Part shown: piece by piece, positions 24,569 through 33,428 of the stretch
How positions within the stretch are numbered: the first letter of the stretch is position 1
How the letters are laid out: each line of letters opens with the position of its first letter
From: an uncultured Myxococcales bacterium
GTDB taxonomy: Bacteria; Myxococcota_A; UBA9042; DTJE01
Assembly: GCA_903936705.1 (NCBI GenBank)
Contig: CAIZWN010000004.1
Location: 1-53,928 of the forward strand
Length of the DNA: 53,928 bases
Reading direction: 5' to 3'
The notes under the pieces: generated by a model
The model's database searches: none
Told to the model about the DNA's origin: nothing
What the model saw: only the letters and a program-made list of their open reading frames with translations
Made by a program: the position numbers and the translations under genes

Positions 24569-25288
24569 TCGGAACGCCAGGATGTAGGGTATCAGCCGGA
24601 GTTGACTGGCCAACCGGTAGCTGCTGCGCGGCGACTCGATCCAGGTGATGGGTACTTCGACCACCCGGTACCCCATTCGGATCGCGCGAATCAAGATCTC
24701 GGCATCCCAGAACCATCCGCGCAGCAGCGGACCTTCATAGCGGCTTACCTCGGCAAGGTGCTTGAAAACCTGGGTGCGGAAGACTTTCAGCCCGCACTGG
24801 TAGTCGGCCACCGAGCGGCCGAAGAGCAGTGAAAGGAAGGTTGTGTACGCATAGCTAGCCGCGATGCGGTGCCCTGATCGCTCGAGGCGCGAATCTGGAA
24901 GATAGCGGCTTCCGACGGCGCCATCTGCGCCGTCCACCAGGGCATCGATCAGGACAGGCAGGGTTTCGATGTCCGGCGACAGGTCGGCATCGACGAATCC
25001 GACCACGTCGGTGTCAGCCTCGGCCATTGCTCGGCCCATGTTCTCTCGCCACGAGTTCCCCTTCGATGACCTGCTCAACCGGATCGTGTCGGAAAGGAGC
25101 GGCAGCAGCACCTCGACTGTGCGGTCCGTCGAACCGTCGTCCACAACGACAATTCGCCACGATCCCTTCCGGTTCGCCAGCCGGCTTGCGACCTTGCGCA
25201 CCGACTGGCAGATGATGGCCTCCTCGTTCAGCACCGGTATGAAGATCGTGACGGAAGGCTGGGTCGGGATGGGAGCGTTTCGCTTCAT
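24521..25288 (-). CDS. Polyprenyl-phosphate-type glycosyltransferase, family 2
   Basis: This 255-residue soluble GT2 resembles dolichyl/undecaprenyl-phosphate glucosyl- or mannosyltransferases. VTIFIPVLNEEAIICQSV is the N-terminal nucleotide-binding motif. VVVDDGSTDRTVEVL and GFVDADLSPDIETL carry the Asp motifs (DDGSTD, DxD as DAD). GRSVADYQCGLKVFR is the conserved DxQCGxK segment. Such enzymes charge a lipid carrier that a GT-C enzyme then uses, which fits the convergent membrane transferase next door. ATG 25288 overlaps the stop of the upstream lipoprotein gene by 4 bp (ATGA), so the pair is translationally coupled. Confidence 0.87.
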   Translation of the reverse strand: MKRNAPIPTQPSVTIFIPVLNEEAIICQSVRKVASRLANRKGSWRIVVVDDGSTDRTVEVLLPLLSDTIRLSRSSKGNSWRENMGRAMAEADTDVVGFVDADLSPDIETLPVLIDALVDGADGAVGSRYLPDSRLERSGHRIAASYAYTTFLSLLFGRSVADYQCGLKVFRTQVFKHLAEVSRYEGPLLRGWFWDAEILIRAIRMGYRVVEVPITWIESPRSSYRLASQLRLIPYILAFRLRLFREPTTHEPPRD

Positions 25289-26190
25289 TGGGCCTCCCCC
25301 GGGGAAGCAGTGGGCGCGACCAGGATGACCTTCGATGGTGCGTCGATGACGCAACGAAATCCCAGGTCGGCTACTCGAGTGGCTGCGTCGAACCGAAGGT
25401 TCACGTCGGGACGGATGCTTCCGTATCGCGGGTCGGTCTCCCAGGCTCCCCCGCGGACGCTCTTCCACCGGCTTTCCGTGATCGAGTTCCAACGGGAGGA
25501 AGTCCACTCGCGAACGTTGCCCGCCATTCCGCCGATGCCCTCCGGAGTTTTGTCCAGCAACGGTTCTGTCACCGGGCAGGTTCCGAGCCCTTCTCGTCGA
25601 TCAAAGTCGTAGCGCCTCCAGCACAGCGCTTCATTGTCCGGAAGGCGGTAGCCCCACGGGTAGATCCGCGGCTTCTGCCCGCGGCCCGCTTGGACCCATT
25701 CCGCAGCCGTCGGAAGGCGTTTCCCGGCGTAAACGCAATAGGCCGTGGCCTGGCACCAGTCTACGCAATTGATAGGGTGGTCCAAACGATCGGGCCGTCC
25801 CCAGTTGCAGAAGTCAGCCTGGCCTGCGGCGGTGCAGACATTGGCCGTAACGCATGCCGTGTATGCGGCCAGAGTCACCTCGGACTCGTCGACGCATGTC
25901 GATCCGACCGGCTGATGCATGCCATCGATATCTTCGGATCCTTTCTCGTCGCCACTGCTTCCCGGCACGAAGGCCATTCCGGATGGACATTGGAATGTGC
26001 CCATGGCCTCCGGTCGGGCAAAGGCCATCGGTGCCGCAAGTTCCGTTTCCCCCGAGCACTTTCCGGCCTGATCCTCGTACGAGTGCCCGCAGGCCAAGCC
26101 CAAGGCCAGTGACGTGACTAAGACGGCGAGTCTTGGGACACGCAGAAAGCGGCGTGGGGATGACGAAGGCGAGATCGGAACCAGGCGCAT
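25285..26190 (-). CDS. Lipoprotein with sulfatase-modifying-factor (FGE-like) domain
   Basis: This 301-residue protein has a lipoprotein signal with lipobox LGLAC (Cys near residue 34) and should be anchored outside the cytoplasmic membrane. The rest is an FGE/SUMF1-like domain: PSGMAFVPGSSGD, ESEVTLAAYTACV, CNWGRPDRLDHPINCVDW, GKRLPTAAEWVQAGRG, IYPWGYRL, GMAGNVREWTSS, VRGGAWETDPRYGS, DLGFRCV. The two Cys used by true formylglycine-generating enzymes after the RGGS/A motif are absent, so a binding or structural role is more likely than formylglycine synthesis. Its GT2 neighbour overlaps it. A similar domain ends the pseudokinase at 35536-37917. Confidence 0.85.
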   Translation of the reverse strand: MRLVPISPSSSPRRFLRVPRLAVLVTSLALGLACGHSYEDQAGKCSGETELAAPMAFARPEAMGTFQCPSGMAFVPGSSGDEKGSEDIDGMHQPVGSTCVDESEVTLAAYTACVTANVCTAAGQADFCNWGRPDRLDHPINCVDWCQATAYCVYAGKRLPTAAEWVQAGRGQKPRIYPWGYRLPDNEALCWRRYDFDRREGLGTCPVTEPLLDKTPEGIGGMAGNVREWTSSRWNSITESRWKSVRGGAWETDPRYGSIRPDVNLRFDAATRVADLGFRCVIDAPSKVILVAPTASPGEAQ

Positions 26191-26299
26191 TGCGTTTCCG
26201 GAAGTGGCCTGACAGCAAGGCTAACTGCGGGATCCTCGGGCGTCAAGCCGGACGGGCACTTGGCAGTCCAGTCCTGTGTTCGAACTCAAATCGGAGTTA

Positions 26300-26309
26300 C
26301 CCCCCCCCC
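26300..26309 (+). repeat. Ten-C homopolymer upstream of the vWA operon
   Basis: The tract lies about 120 bp upstream of the predicted vWA promoter and 110 bp upstream of the divergent lipoprotein gene. Length changes here could alter promoter spacing or strength for either side. Confidence 0.75.
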
Positions 26310-26424
26310 GAAAAAATTCAAAAGCACGTGAAGCTGTGTTTAGTCGTTTCCACCCGAGTCAAGTCATTGGAAGCTGGTATCAAAAGCCGGGTCGGCGGAG
26401 GGGTGGGTTTACACAAAACTGGGC

Positions 26425-26453
26425 TTGACTAGAGGGCAAAACAAATATGTAAT
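26425..26453 (+). promoter_or_regulatory. Sigma-70-type promoter for the vWA/ABC operon
   Basis: TTGACT (26425-26430) and TGTAAT (26448-26453) are 17 bp apart, each matching 5 of 6 consensus bases. The predicted start of transcription is about 35 nt ahead of the vWA start codon. Confidence 0.6.
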
Positions 26454-26495
26454 CGCGCGGCAATAACCACTGGGCTCGACTTGTTGAGTGTGAAG

Positions 26496-28427
26496 ATGAA
26501 GAAGCGGTCGGGATATCTTTTCGCGGTGATGGTCTGCCTGCTGATCCCGTCGTTCTCCCGGGCCGAGGACGGTTCGGTTGAATCCGAGGACATGCGTTTT
26601 GCCATTGCGCTCGTGCAGGATCTTCAGACATTTCAGGAGCCGCGGAATTTCGAACGGACGGAAACCTTCACCATGCCGATCCTCAGGCCTTTTCGGATTC
26701 GTGAAACGGCTTGCGTTGGGCCTGATGGCCTGACTGCGCCGCCTCGTGTCACGATGCAGAACGGCAGGAGGATAGATTCGTGTGCGGTTTCGAACCAGGG
26801 AGTCTGGTACAAACTGGAGCGTTCCCCAAACCGCTTCGGTTGGGTTCTGGGTGACCACGTTGCGATATGGAATTCTCGCCACGCTCAGCGGCCCTCGATC
26901 GATGCATCCTCGGACCTGATTTCCGGGTACTGCGAGACCAAGGATGCCGACGCGGCGGCCCATGGCAAGAGCAGCCCATGCATGTCGATTTCGCGCAGTA
27001 TGGTGGCAGACCAGGGCGAACGGGCGCCCTTTCCGGTGATCGATACCGAGCTGTTCGGGGACGGGGTCGAATTTCCGCGAAAAAGGTACTTCAAGGTGCT
27101 GGTTCCGACCTTGTACAGCAACATGGTAGTGACTCAACCGAAGATCGGATCGAAGCGAGCGGGCGTGCCTATTGGCGAGCTGGAGATCATCCTCCTGATC
27201 GACGCCACGGCGTCAATGAAGGCCGAGATCGAGGGTACCAAGGAGGCCATTCGCGAGGTCATTCGGGACTTGAACGCGCTGTCCCAGGTCAATGCGCGCT
27301 TCATGGTCATCGGGTACAGGGACACGGACAAGCAGGAGTCCCTGTTGCCCGTGGAATCGACCGTGGATTCATCGGGCAAGCCTGGGTTCGTGTCGGCTGC
27401 CGAAGCCGTCAAGTTCCTGGATGTCCTGGAGTCTGGTGAGGGTGGGGACCCGCAAGAGGCGATTTGGGATGCTCTGTACCTGCTGAAGAACGTCGAGGTT
27501 ACGGCGGGTGCCAACCGGGTTCTGGTCCTGGTGGGTGATACCCCATCGGTCAACGTGACCCGCGGATTGACCTACCTGGGCACCGAGGTGCCGTCCGGAA
27601 TGAACAGTCGGACCGTTTTTTCGGCCATCGCGGACACAATTGGCGATTCGACCAGATTCCTGGCCCTTCTGATCAAGACCAGGGCAATGAAGAAGACGGC
27701 CGAGGAGATGCTGCAGGGAAACAAGTTCTACGACCACCAGTTCGACCTGCTGATCCAGAACGACAAGAAGCTCGTGAAGGCCACGATGTACAGCTTCCTG
27801 GTCAAGCAAACCCAGCGGGCGGCGGTCAGCATCCAGAACAACGATGCTTGCCGTAAGCGTATCGTTGATGTCGGCGAAGGGACTTCCAGCCAGATCTTCT
27901 GCGGAACGGATACGGCGCCTATGCGTGAGCGTATCCATGACCTTGTCAGGCAGTCGGGACGGAAGGGCGATCTGATAGTCATTCGCGAGTTGTGGCTGCC
28001 CGAGACCCAGAGCATGGACAACGTAGCGCTGGTGGCCGTGGAAGAAGCCAAGAACATGAGCAAGACCATGAATTCACTTGCGCAGAAGCTGGGGGACGAC
28101 GGCTCTGGTTGCGAGCGATACGGTGCCGAGATATGGGTCGAGGCGATTCGGGCGTTGATTCCCGTGGAGGAGACCGCCTCCAGCGACGGCGGCGCCATGC
28201 TGCAGATGCCCATGGTTGGCAAGAGTCTCCACGAGTTCTGGCGACTGAACGTCAACCGTGGGGATTCGTTGATTAACTTCAATCCACAGGACATCGCCAA
28301 ATTGGCGCCTGACCGGTGTCTGGTCCTGCGCGAGCGACTGTTCAGGTCGTCCCAGTCTGTTGACAGACTGCTGGACCGCAAGCGGGGCGCGCAGTTTCTA
28401 TGGCTTCCGTTCTCGGTCATTCCCTGA
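26496..28427 (+). CDS. Secreted von Willebrand factor A (vWA) domain protein
   Basis: This 643-residue protein has a signal peptide (basic start, hydrophobic core VMVCLLIPSFSRA) and no other clear membrane helix. An SH3-like N-terminal part (about 60-130) includes CVGPDGLTAPP and NQGVWYKLERSPNR. From about residue 228 there is a vWA domain with the MIDAS motif DATAS in IILLIDATASM, then GYRDTD and VLVGDTPSVN. The vWA style recalls the PpkA-type vWA of kinase-linked proteins. The C-terminal third is unassigned. ATG 26496 is chosen from several in-frame starts (TTG 26481, GTG 26490) because it gives the best signal peptide. It heads an operon with the ABC transporter and two exported proteins, suggesting a metal-dependent binding role outside the membrane. 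Confidence 0.8.
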   Translation: MKKRSGYLFAVMVCLLIPSFSRAEDGSVESEDMRFAIALVQDLQTFQEPRNFERTETFTMPILRPFRIRETACVGPDGLTAPPRVTMQNGRRIDSCAVSNQGVWYKLERSPNRFGWVLGDHVAIWNSRHAQRPSIDASSDLISGYCETKDADAAAHGKSSPCMSISRSMVADQGERAPFPVIDTELFGDGVEFPRKRYFKVLVPTLYSNMVVTQPKIGSKRAGVPIGELEIILLIDATASMKAEIEGTKEAIREVIRDLNALSQVNARFMVIGYRDTDKQESLLPVESTVDSSGKPGFVSAAEAVKFLDVLESGEGGDPQEAIWDALYLLKNVEVTAGANRVLVLVGDTPSVNVTRGLTYLGTEVPSGMNSRTVFSAIADTIGDSTRFLALLIKTRAMKKTAEEMLQGNKFYDHQFDLLIQNDKKLVKATMYSFLVKQTQRAAVSIQNNDACRKRIVDVGEGTSSQIFCGTDTAPMRERIHDLVRQSGRKGDLIVIRELWLPETQSMDNVALVAVEEAKNMSKTMNSLAQKLGDDGSGCERYGAEIWVEAIRALIPVEETASSDGGAMLQMPMVGKSLHEFWRLNVNRGDSLINFNPQDIAKLAPDRCLVLRERLFRSSQSVDRLLDRKRGAQFLWLPFSVIP

Positions 28428-28444
28428 CGTCGCTGGGGGTAGTT

Positions 28445-30949
28445 GTGGCTGGAAACGACGATCGTGCGGAAGACGCCGTTTGCGGGAAGGATACCAGGGA
28501 GGGATGTCTTGCCAGATGGACCTACCTGAGGAAGGACGTTGCCGTGGGCAACGGGAACGTGCGCCGTGTCCTGGATCTTGGTCCGGGATGGATCCCTCGC
28601 GGCCGGCTTACATGCGTGCTGGGGCCGTCGGGATGCGGCAAGACGACATTGCTGTCGGTGCTTGGTCTGGTTGATCACGATTTCGAAAGCGATATCGACA
28701 TTTGTCTTGATGGCCATCGGCACCAGGTCGGTTCCTGGACCGTACGCAAGCGCATGCGTGAATCAGGCGCCTTGCGGCGGCGGTTGGGATACGTGTTCCA
28801 GGAAATCCGCGTGCGTACCGGTGCGACTGCCTTGGAAAACGTCGTTGATCCAATGACATACCTGGGTCTTGGTCGCCGCAGCCAAAGGACGGTGTACGCC
28901 CGGAAGATGCTGGGCCTTTTCGGCCTTGCCGATCCCGACCTGGATCGCCCGATTTCTGCTTTCTCGGGTGGGATGCAGCAACGCACCGGGCTGGCCAGGG
29001 CGCTTTCGGTCGGCCCTGACGTGGTCGTGGCCGACGAGCCTACTGCCCAGGTGGATGACAAGCTGGCCGACTCGATCTACCGGGACCTCAAGCGTCGTTC
29101 GGCGGAAATGGGAATCACGGTAATCGTGGCCACCCACGACGAACAGATGGCCGAGCGGCATGCCGACCACATTTTGCGTTTCCAGCCGACAACCGACGAC
29201 GAGTCCGCGATGAACGTCGCGAAGGAGTCGGGTCGCTGGTTGTACACCATGAACGTCGAGCGCGAAAACACGAACGATGTCCCGCCTTCCGGCGCGGGAA
29301 TCGGTTTGCAGCCGGCGTCGTTTGCGACCTCGATCGGCGACATGGTCCTTGCCGCACTGGGGGAATTCCTGCCGCTGACCCGGGTGCTTGGGAGGGCCCT
29401 GAAATTCCTGCTGTTCGGTTGGATGGTGGCTCTTATGGGGCTTGTGACCCACCGTCCCCGCAAGCTGGTGGACGGGATTCCGCCTCATCGCTACGTGCCA
29501 ATCCTGGTTTCGATTGTCACCTTCGGGATGCTGGCGGCGATGGGGTTCGCGCTGTTCGGGGTCAAATCAGCCATCGTTGCGTTCCAGCGCGAGAAGCTGG
29601 ATTCCCTGCAGGTACTGCGTCGCGTTCGAGTCGAGAGCCCCGGGGATTTTTCGGGGAACGCGATGCAGTTGGATGGCGAGTCGGTCCGCAAGGCGGTTGC
29701 AGCCAAGGGCATCAACGTCGTGCACTTTGAGCCGGTATTCGAACTGGGCGGCGAGGCGCTGACCGCGGGTGACCGGCAGTACATGAGGGATTCGGAACGC
29801 TGGGCCGAGCCGCAGTTGCGGTCACTGCTGCATCCGGAACAGGTTGATGGCATCGAGCGAGGGCAGCGTCGGGTCTACCTGAACGTCATGGGCGCCGATC
29901 CGGGACAGCCACTGGCCTTGGATGTCGGGTTGCCGAAGGATGGCAGGAATTTCGGGACCGGCAAGGACGGGTTGCCGGATATGTGGATTGCGCGGAACGA
30001 GTGGGCGTGGCTGTTCGGTAATTTCGACGCGCTTCCGAATCCGGACGACAAAGTGGGTATGTTGATCGTCGCTGCCGAACCGGTGCGGCCCGCGGCCGAG
30101 GGCTCGGCGCCGAATTACCCTCCCTCGATCTGCGTCAATTTCAATATCGGCGGGCATCTGGCACCCAAGGCTGCTCCCAAGGGGTTCGAGTCCAAGGTGC
30201 AGAAACGGTTCTACCTGGGGGCCATTCGGAACGAGGTGCGTAATCGAATACTGGCATGGCAGGCCGATCCCTTGAATCCGGCCAGCGCCGTCCCGGCGTC
30301 ATGGTTGTGCGAGGGGACACCCGTCAATTCCGGATACGAGTACGTGAACAAGGATTCCCCGAAGACCCCTCGTGCCCAGGACTACGATTTTTTCGCGGAA
30401 TCCCCCGAACAGGCCCTGGCGCTTGAGGATGCGCTAGACAAGTACGCCATCGACAACCACATGGTGTTCGGCGGGGTCGTTGCCGAACGAGGGTTCATCA
30501 AGGAAGTCGTACGTCTGATCCGGCTTGCCGAGATCGTGGGATTTGCCTTGCATGTCCTGCCAATCGCGGTTGGCGGCGTGATCTTGTGGCTGGTCGTGCA
30601 CGAGATCCTTTATCGCCGGCGCGATGACCTGCTGCTGTTCCTGGTGATGGGTGCGCCGGCTCACAACCTGCATATCCAGTCGTTTATCCTGGCGGTTCTG
30701 GTGGTGCTGCCGGGAATTGCGTTCGGGTATCTTCTTGGCGGGATGGGGCCGGCGCTGCTGGCAAAGCTGGTCGGTGAAGGTGTCGTTCCTGCCGAGATGC
30801 TGAAGCAGATGAAAGAGGTGGGTATCGGGCCTATCGGGGTCGCGCAGACGACATTGGCTGCCATCGGCTTTGCCATGCTGGCATCGGTGACCGTGGTCAA
30901 GTCGGTGCTGTCAACGAATCCGGCGGCTGCGTTCAGGGGGATGCAATGA
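28445..30949 (+). CDS. Fused ABC transporter ATPase-permease, MacB-like topology
   Basis: About 834 residues. The N-terminal ATPase has Walker A GPSGCGKTT, signature FSGGMQQRTG, Walker B VVVADEP and the H-loop VATHDEQ. A first TM near VSIVTFGMLAAMGFALFGV is followed by a large extracytoplasmic domain of about 320 residues. Three C-terminal TM helices end in NPAAAFRG, the FtsX/MacB permease pattern. MacB-type proteins are mechanotransmitters that drive lipoprotein or substrate movement in the periplasm rather than transport through the membrane. The start is uncertain. GTG 28445 has a G-rich site before it; the ATG at 28400 overlaps the vWA gene by 28 bp and has none. The ATPase is longer at its N-terminus than usual (849 residues from 28400, MacB about 650). 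Confidence 0.85.
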   Translation: MAGNDDRAEDAVCGKDTREGCLARWTYLRKDVAVGNGNVRRVLDLGPGWIPRGRLTCVLGPSGCGKTTLLSVLGLVDHDFESDIDICLDGHRHQVGSWTVRKRMRESGALRRRLGYVFQEIRVRTGATALENVVDPMTYLGLGRRSQRTVYARKMLGLFGLADPDLDRPISAFSGGMQQRTGLARALSVGPDVVVADEPTAQVDDKLADSIYRDLKRRSAEMGITVIVATHDEQMAERHADHILRFQPTTDDESAMNVAKESGRWLYTMNVERENTNDVPPSGAGIGLQPASFATSIGDMVLAALGEFLPLTRVLGRALKFLLFGWMVALMGLVTHRPRKLVDGIPPHRYVPILVSIVTFGMLAAMGFALFGVKSAIVAFQREKLDSLQVLRRVRVESPGDFSGNAMQLDGESVRKAVAAKGINVVHFEPVFELGGEALTAGDRQYMRDSERWAEPQLRSLLHPEQVDGIERGQRRVYLNVMGADPGQPLALDVGLPKDGRNFGTGKDGLPDMWIARNEWAWLFGNFDALPNPDDKVGMLIVAAEPVRPAAEGSAPNYPPSICVNFNIGGHLAPKAAPKGFESKVQKRFYLGAIRNEVRNRILAWQADPLNPASAVPASWLCEGTPVNSGYEYVNKDSPKTPRAQDYDFFAESPEQALALEDALDKYAIDNHMVFGGVVAERGFIKEVVRLIRLAEIVGFALHVLPIAVGGVILWLVVHEILYRRRDDLLLFLVMGAPAHNLHIQSFILAVLVVLPGIAFGYLLGGMGPALLAKLVGEGVVPAEMLKQMKEVGIGPIGVAQTTLAAIGFAMLASVTVVKSVLSTNPAAAFRGMQ

Positions 30950-30966
30950 TGAATGAAGGTGTTTCG

Positions 30967-32982
30967 ATGGGTGGACTGAAGGTGAACAGGACCGCGAGAC
31001 TGCGAATGATGTTCGTAGTGGCGCTGGCGTTGCTGGCGGTGCCGTCATCGGCTGTCGCCGGCGATGGCTTGCCTTCCGACGGCGCGTTCCGGCTGCCGGC
31101 CGGCTTCAAGCCGCCGACCCGCAAGTGCGATCCTCGCGGGACTTGCGATGTCGGCCTGCGCTGGGAGGATGGTCGTCCCGAGTGGGTAATGAGGTGCCAG
31201 AATCCCCTGGAACCGCAGGTTGCGGATCGCCTGCATGCCCTGGAGGCATTGGAAAAGGACCAGTTGGTAATCGTCATTCCTCCCAAGCGCCTGGAGTTTG
31301 CCGGCAAGATCCAGGACTGGCTGGAAGCCAACAAGTTCAGCGAACTGCTGGACGGCGGGCAGGTGCGCATCCTGCAGCGGGTCGAGGCAGGGCGGCAGGC
31401 AGCCACCGCCGCGGTGCAGGGGGTTTGTCCCCAGCCCTACACGGCAGAGGACGGGACCTCGGTCCAGCCCAATACCGTAGTGGTGTATCTGGGCACGGCG
31501 GCCGAGGCGCCAGCGGCCAGTCCCTGCCCGAATGCCAGGTGGCCTCAGGCCGTTGTTACGATGCAGACTCAGAAGGACCTTGATCCCGTCATCGGCGAAA
31601 TGGTCAGATCCCTGGCATTGACCAAGCGGCAGGTGGCCGATATCGTCCAGCGCTACAAGCGGGGCTGCATCGACTTTGGTGATGCCAAGGATTCGATCGA
31701 ATTGCGGCTTGGTACCAATCCCAGCCGCCTGCCTGCTTCCCAGCGGCTGACCCGCGAGAACCTTGGCATCACCTCCTCGGCTGCAATGGAACAGGCGACG
31801 TCGCTGGGGATTTCGGTGTCCAGGCGGATCATTGCCAGGATTCCCCCGGACCAGTTGCAGGGCATTGCCCAGCAGGACGCCCGGGGCGGTTGGTTCGTGC
31901 GCGTTGTCGAACTGAACACGTTGTTCAAGACGGCGACCAAGGCCGGAGGTGTCGATCAGGACCGCAAGATGCTGAAGGAGCGGGTTGTCGGCTTGCGCAA
32001 GCAGGTCGTCGAACTCGACTGGATCGGCTCGGATTCGACGGCGAACAATTTGGGCCGCCGCGAACTGGATTCCTCCGGCGAGTCCCTGGCGGACCTGGAG
32101 AGCCGTTATGACCGGGTCTGTATCGAACTGCGTGGCACACCTTCCTGCGAGAAGGTTCGTGCGGGGCTGAATGAGTTCCGGGACAAGTTGACCCAGGCCC
32201 GTCTGGTTGCGCCCGAAGGCCCCACCGCGGTTGCGGACGATCGTCGTTCCGCCGGAGCCTCCAGGGCCAAGTATCAAGGAATTCTGAAGGGCGCCGCTGC
32301 CGACCTGGGCAGGCTTGAGGCCGATCTTGACAAGTGCAGCGAGGACCGGTGTCTTGACGACGCCATGGACCGCGTGGACCAGTTGGCCAGCAAGCTGAAC
32401 CAGACCAGGGACGAGGCGAAGGGCCTGGCGGTGTCCAGCCTGCCCAAGGACGCTTCGAGGATGCTGGTTGCACTCCAGAGCAGTCGGGCGAACGCTGAGG
32501 CACTGGTTCAGCAGTATCTGCCATCGACGGCGCCCAAGTCCAAGGGCATGTCCACGATGAAGATCGCTGGTATTGCGGTGCTGGCGGTGGGCGCAGCGGC
32601 GATTGTCGGCGGCGGTGTTCTGGTCGGGGTGGGGGAATCCACTCGTGGCAAATATGACAAAACAACAGGCTCGAAGGTTGTGAGAGCAGACGTCTGGGCC
32701 AAGGCCTCCTGCGGTGGCAGCGTAACCGGCTGCTACAAGGACGGAAATACTCTTCGATATGCCTACGCGGGCCTTCGTGACCTGAAGACCTGGCAGCGCC
32801 TTCAGTCAAACATTGGCTATGGCTTGCTTGGGGCAGGAGCCGCCGTGGCAATTACCGGTGGCGTCTTGTGGGTAGTGGACTATTTCCAATCCAAGGAGAC
32901 GCCCAAGAAGGTATCGATCATTCCATCCGTGGGAGTTGGGCGAAATGGCGCGGTTGTAAGTGGCCTTCAGGGCAGCTTCTAA
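30967..32982 (+). CDS. Secreted helical protein with two C-terminal TM segments
   Basis: This 671-residue protein has a signal peptide (VALALLAVPSSAVAG) and a long, largely helical middle rich in Lys, Glu and Asp, with about ten cysteines and coiled-coil-like stretches. Two Gly/Ala-rich hydrophobic segments lie near residues 530-557 and 616-640, followed by VSIIPSVGVGRNGAVVSG at the end. That tail (two glycine-rich helices plus a short beta-rich close) is frequent in myxobacterial exported proteins. I do not recognise the central domain. ATG 30967 is preferred for the GAAGGTG before it; ATG 30946 overlaps the ABC gene stop. It probably is the periplasmic partner of the MacB-like protein. Confidence 0.7.
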   Translation: MGGLKVNRTARLRMMFVVALALLAVPSSAVAGDGLPSDGAFRLPAGFKPPTRKCDPRGTCDVGLRWEDGRPEWVMRCQNPLEPQVADRLHALEALEKDQLVIVIPPKRLEFAGKIQDWLEANKFSELLDGGQVRILQRVEAGRQAATAAVQGVCPQPYTAEDGTSVQPNTVVVYLGTAAEAPAASPCPNARWPQAVVTMQTQKDLDPVIGEMVRSLALTKRQVADIVQRYKRGCIDFGDAKDSIELRLGTNPSRLPASQRLTRENLGITSSAAMEQATSLGISVSRRIIARIPPDQLQGIAQQDARGGWFVRVVELNTLFKTATKAGGVDQDRKMLKERVVGLRKQVVELDWIGSDSTANNLGRRELDSSGESLADLESRYDRVCIELRGTPSCEKVRAGLNEFRDKLTQARLVAPEGPTAVADDRRSAGASRAKYQGILKGAAADLGRLEADLDKCSEDRCLDDAMDRVDQLASKLNQTRDEAKGLAVSSLPKDASRMLVALQSSRANAEALVQQYLPSTAPKSKGMSTMKIAGIAVLAVGAAAIVGGGVLVGVGESTRGKYDKTTGSKVVRADVWAKASCGGSVTGCYKDGNTLRYAYAGLRDLKTWQRLQSNIGYGLLGAGAAVAITGGVLWVVDYFQSKETPKKVSIIPSVGVGRNGAVVSGLQGSF

Positions 32983-33010
32983 GGCCTTGAATTCCTGGAG
33001 GGATCGTTCG

Positions 33011-33379
33011 ATGAATAAATTCGTATTGATTTCATGTGGGTGGCTTGCGGCATTCGTGATTGTTGGTGCGGCTGGATGTGCGCTTGATAAGAAGGAGTGT
33101 TCGACCTACAAGGATTGTGAATCCGGTTTTGTGTGCATCAATGATCCGGCTTCCGACTATTCCTACTGTCTGTGGGGCAGCGGGTTTGGGGGGGATGATG
33201 GTTTCTGTTTCCCCACCGCCGCTGAAATTGTTGATGGCGATAGAACGTGCAATGATAATCGGGTGTTCCAGTGTTTCACTGATGCCAGATGCGGCGGCAA
33301 GACCTGGGTGTTGATCGATGACTGTTATGCCGGCAATCGGACGTGTGGCGGCACCCCTTCGCAGTGTCTGCCAAAATAG
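33011..33379 (+). CDS. Small Cys-rich lipoprotein
   Basis: This 122-residue protein has a lipoprotein signal with lipobox VGAAGC at about residues 22-27. The mature part has about a dozen Cys, including CSTYKDCESGFVC, the Cx5Cx5C-like pattern common in myxobacterial lipoproteins, and CFTDARCGGKT and CYAGNRTCGG later. The Cys probably form disulfides outside the cell membrane. GGAGGGATC precedes ATG 33011, 28 bp after the previous gene, so it closes the vWA/ABC operon. The gene is noticeably less GC-rich than its neighbours. Its function is unknown. Confidence 0.75.
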   Translation: MNKFVLISCGWLAAFVIVGAAGCALDKKECSTYKDCESGFVCINDPASDYSYCLWGSGFGGDDGFCFPTAAEIVDGDRTCNDNRVFQCFTDARCGGKTWVLIDDCYAGNRTCGGTPSQCLPK

Positions 33380-33428
33380 CTTCCCGAAAATTTCGAGATG
33401 AAGTTAGCTCAGGGCCTGCAGACCATCC

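Larger units (their letters stand above)
26191..26495. other. 305-bp divergent intergenic region with C10 tract
   Basis: I see no gene here. It contains a run of ten C at 26300-26309 followed by six A after one G, then an AT-richer stretch leading to a good promoter at 26425-26453 for the vWA operon. Confidence 0.6.
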
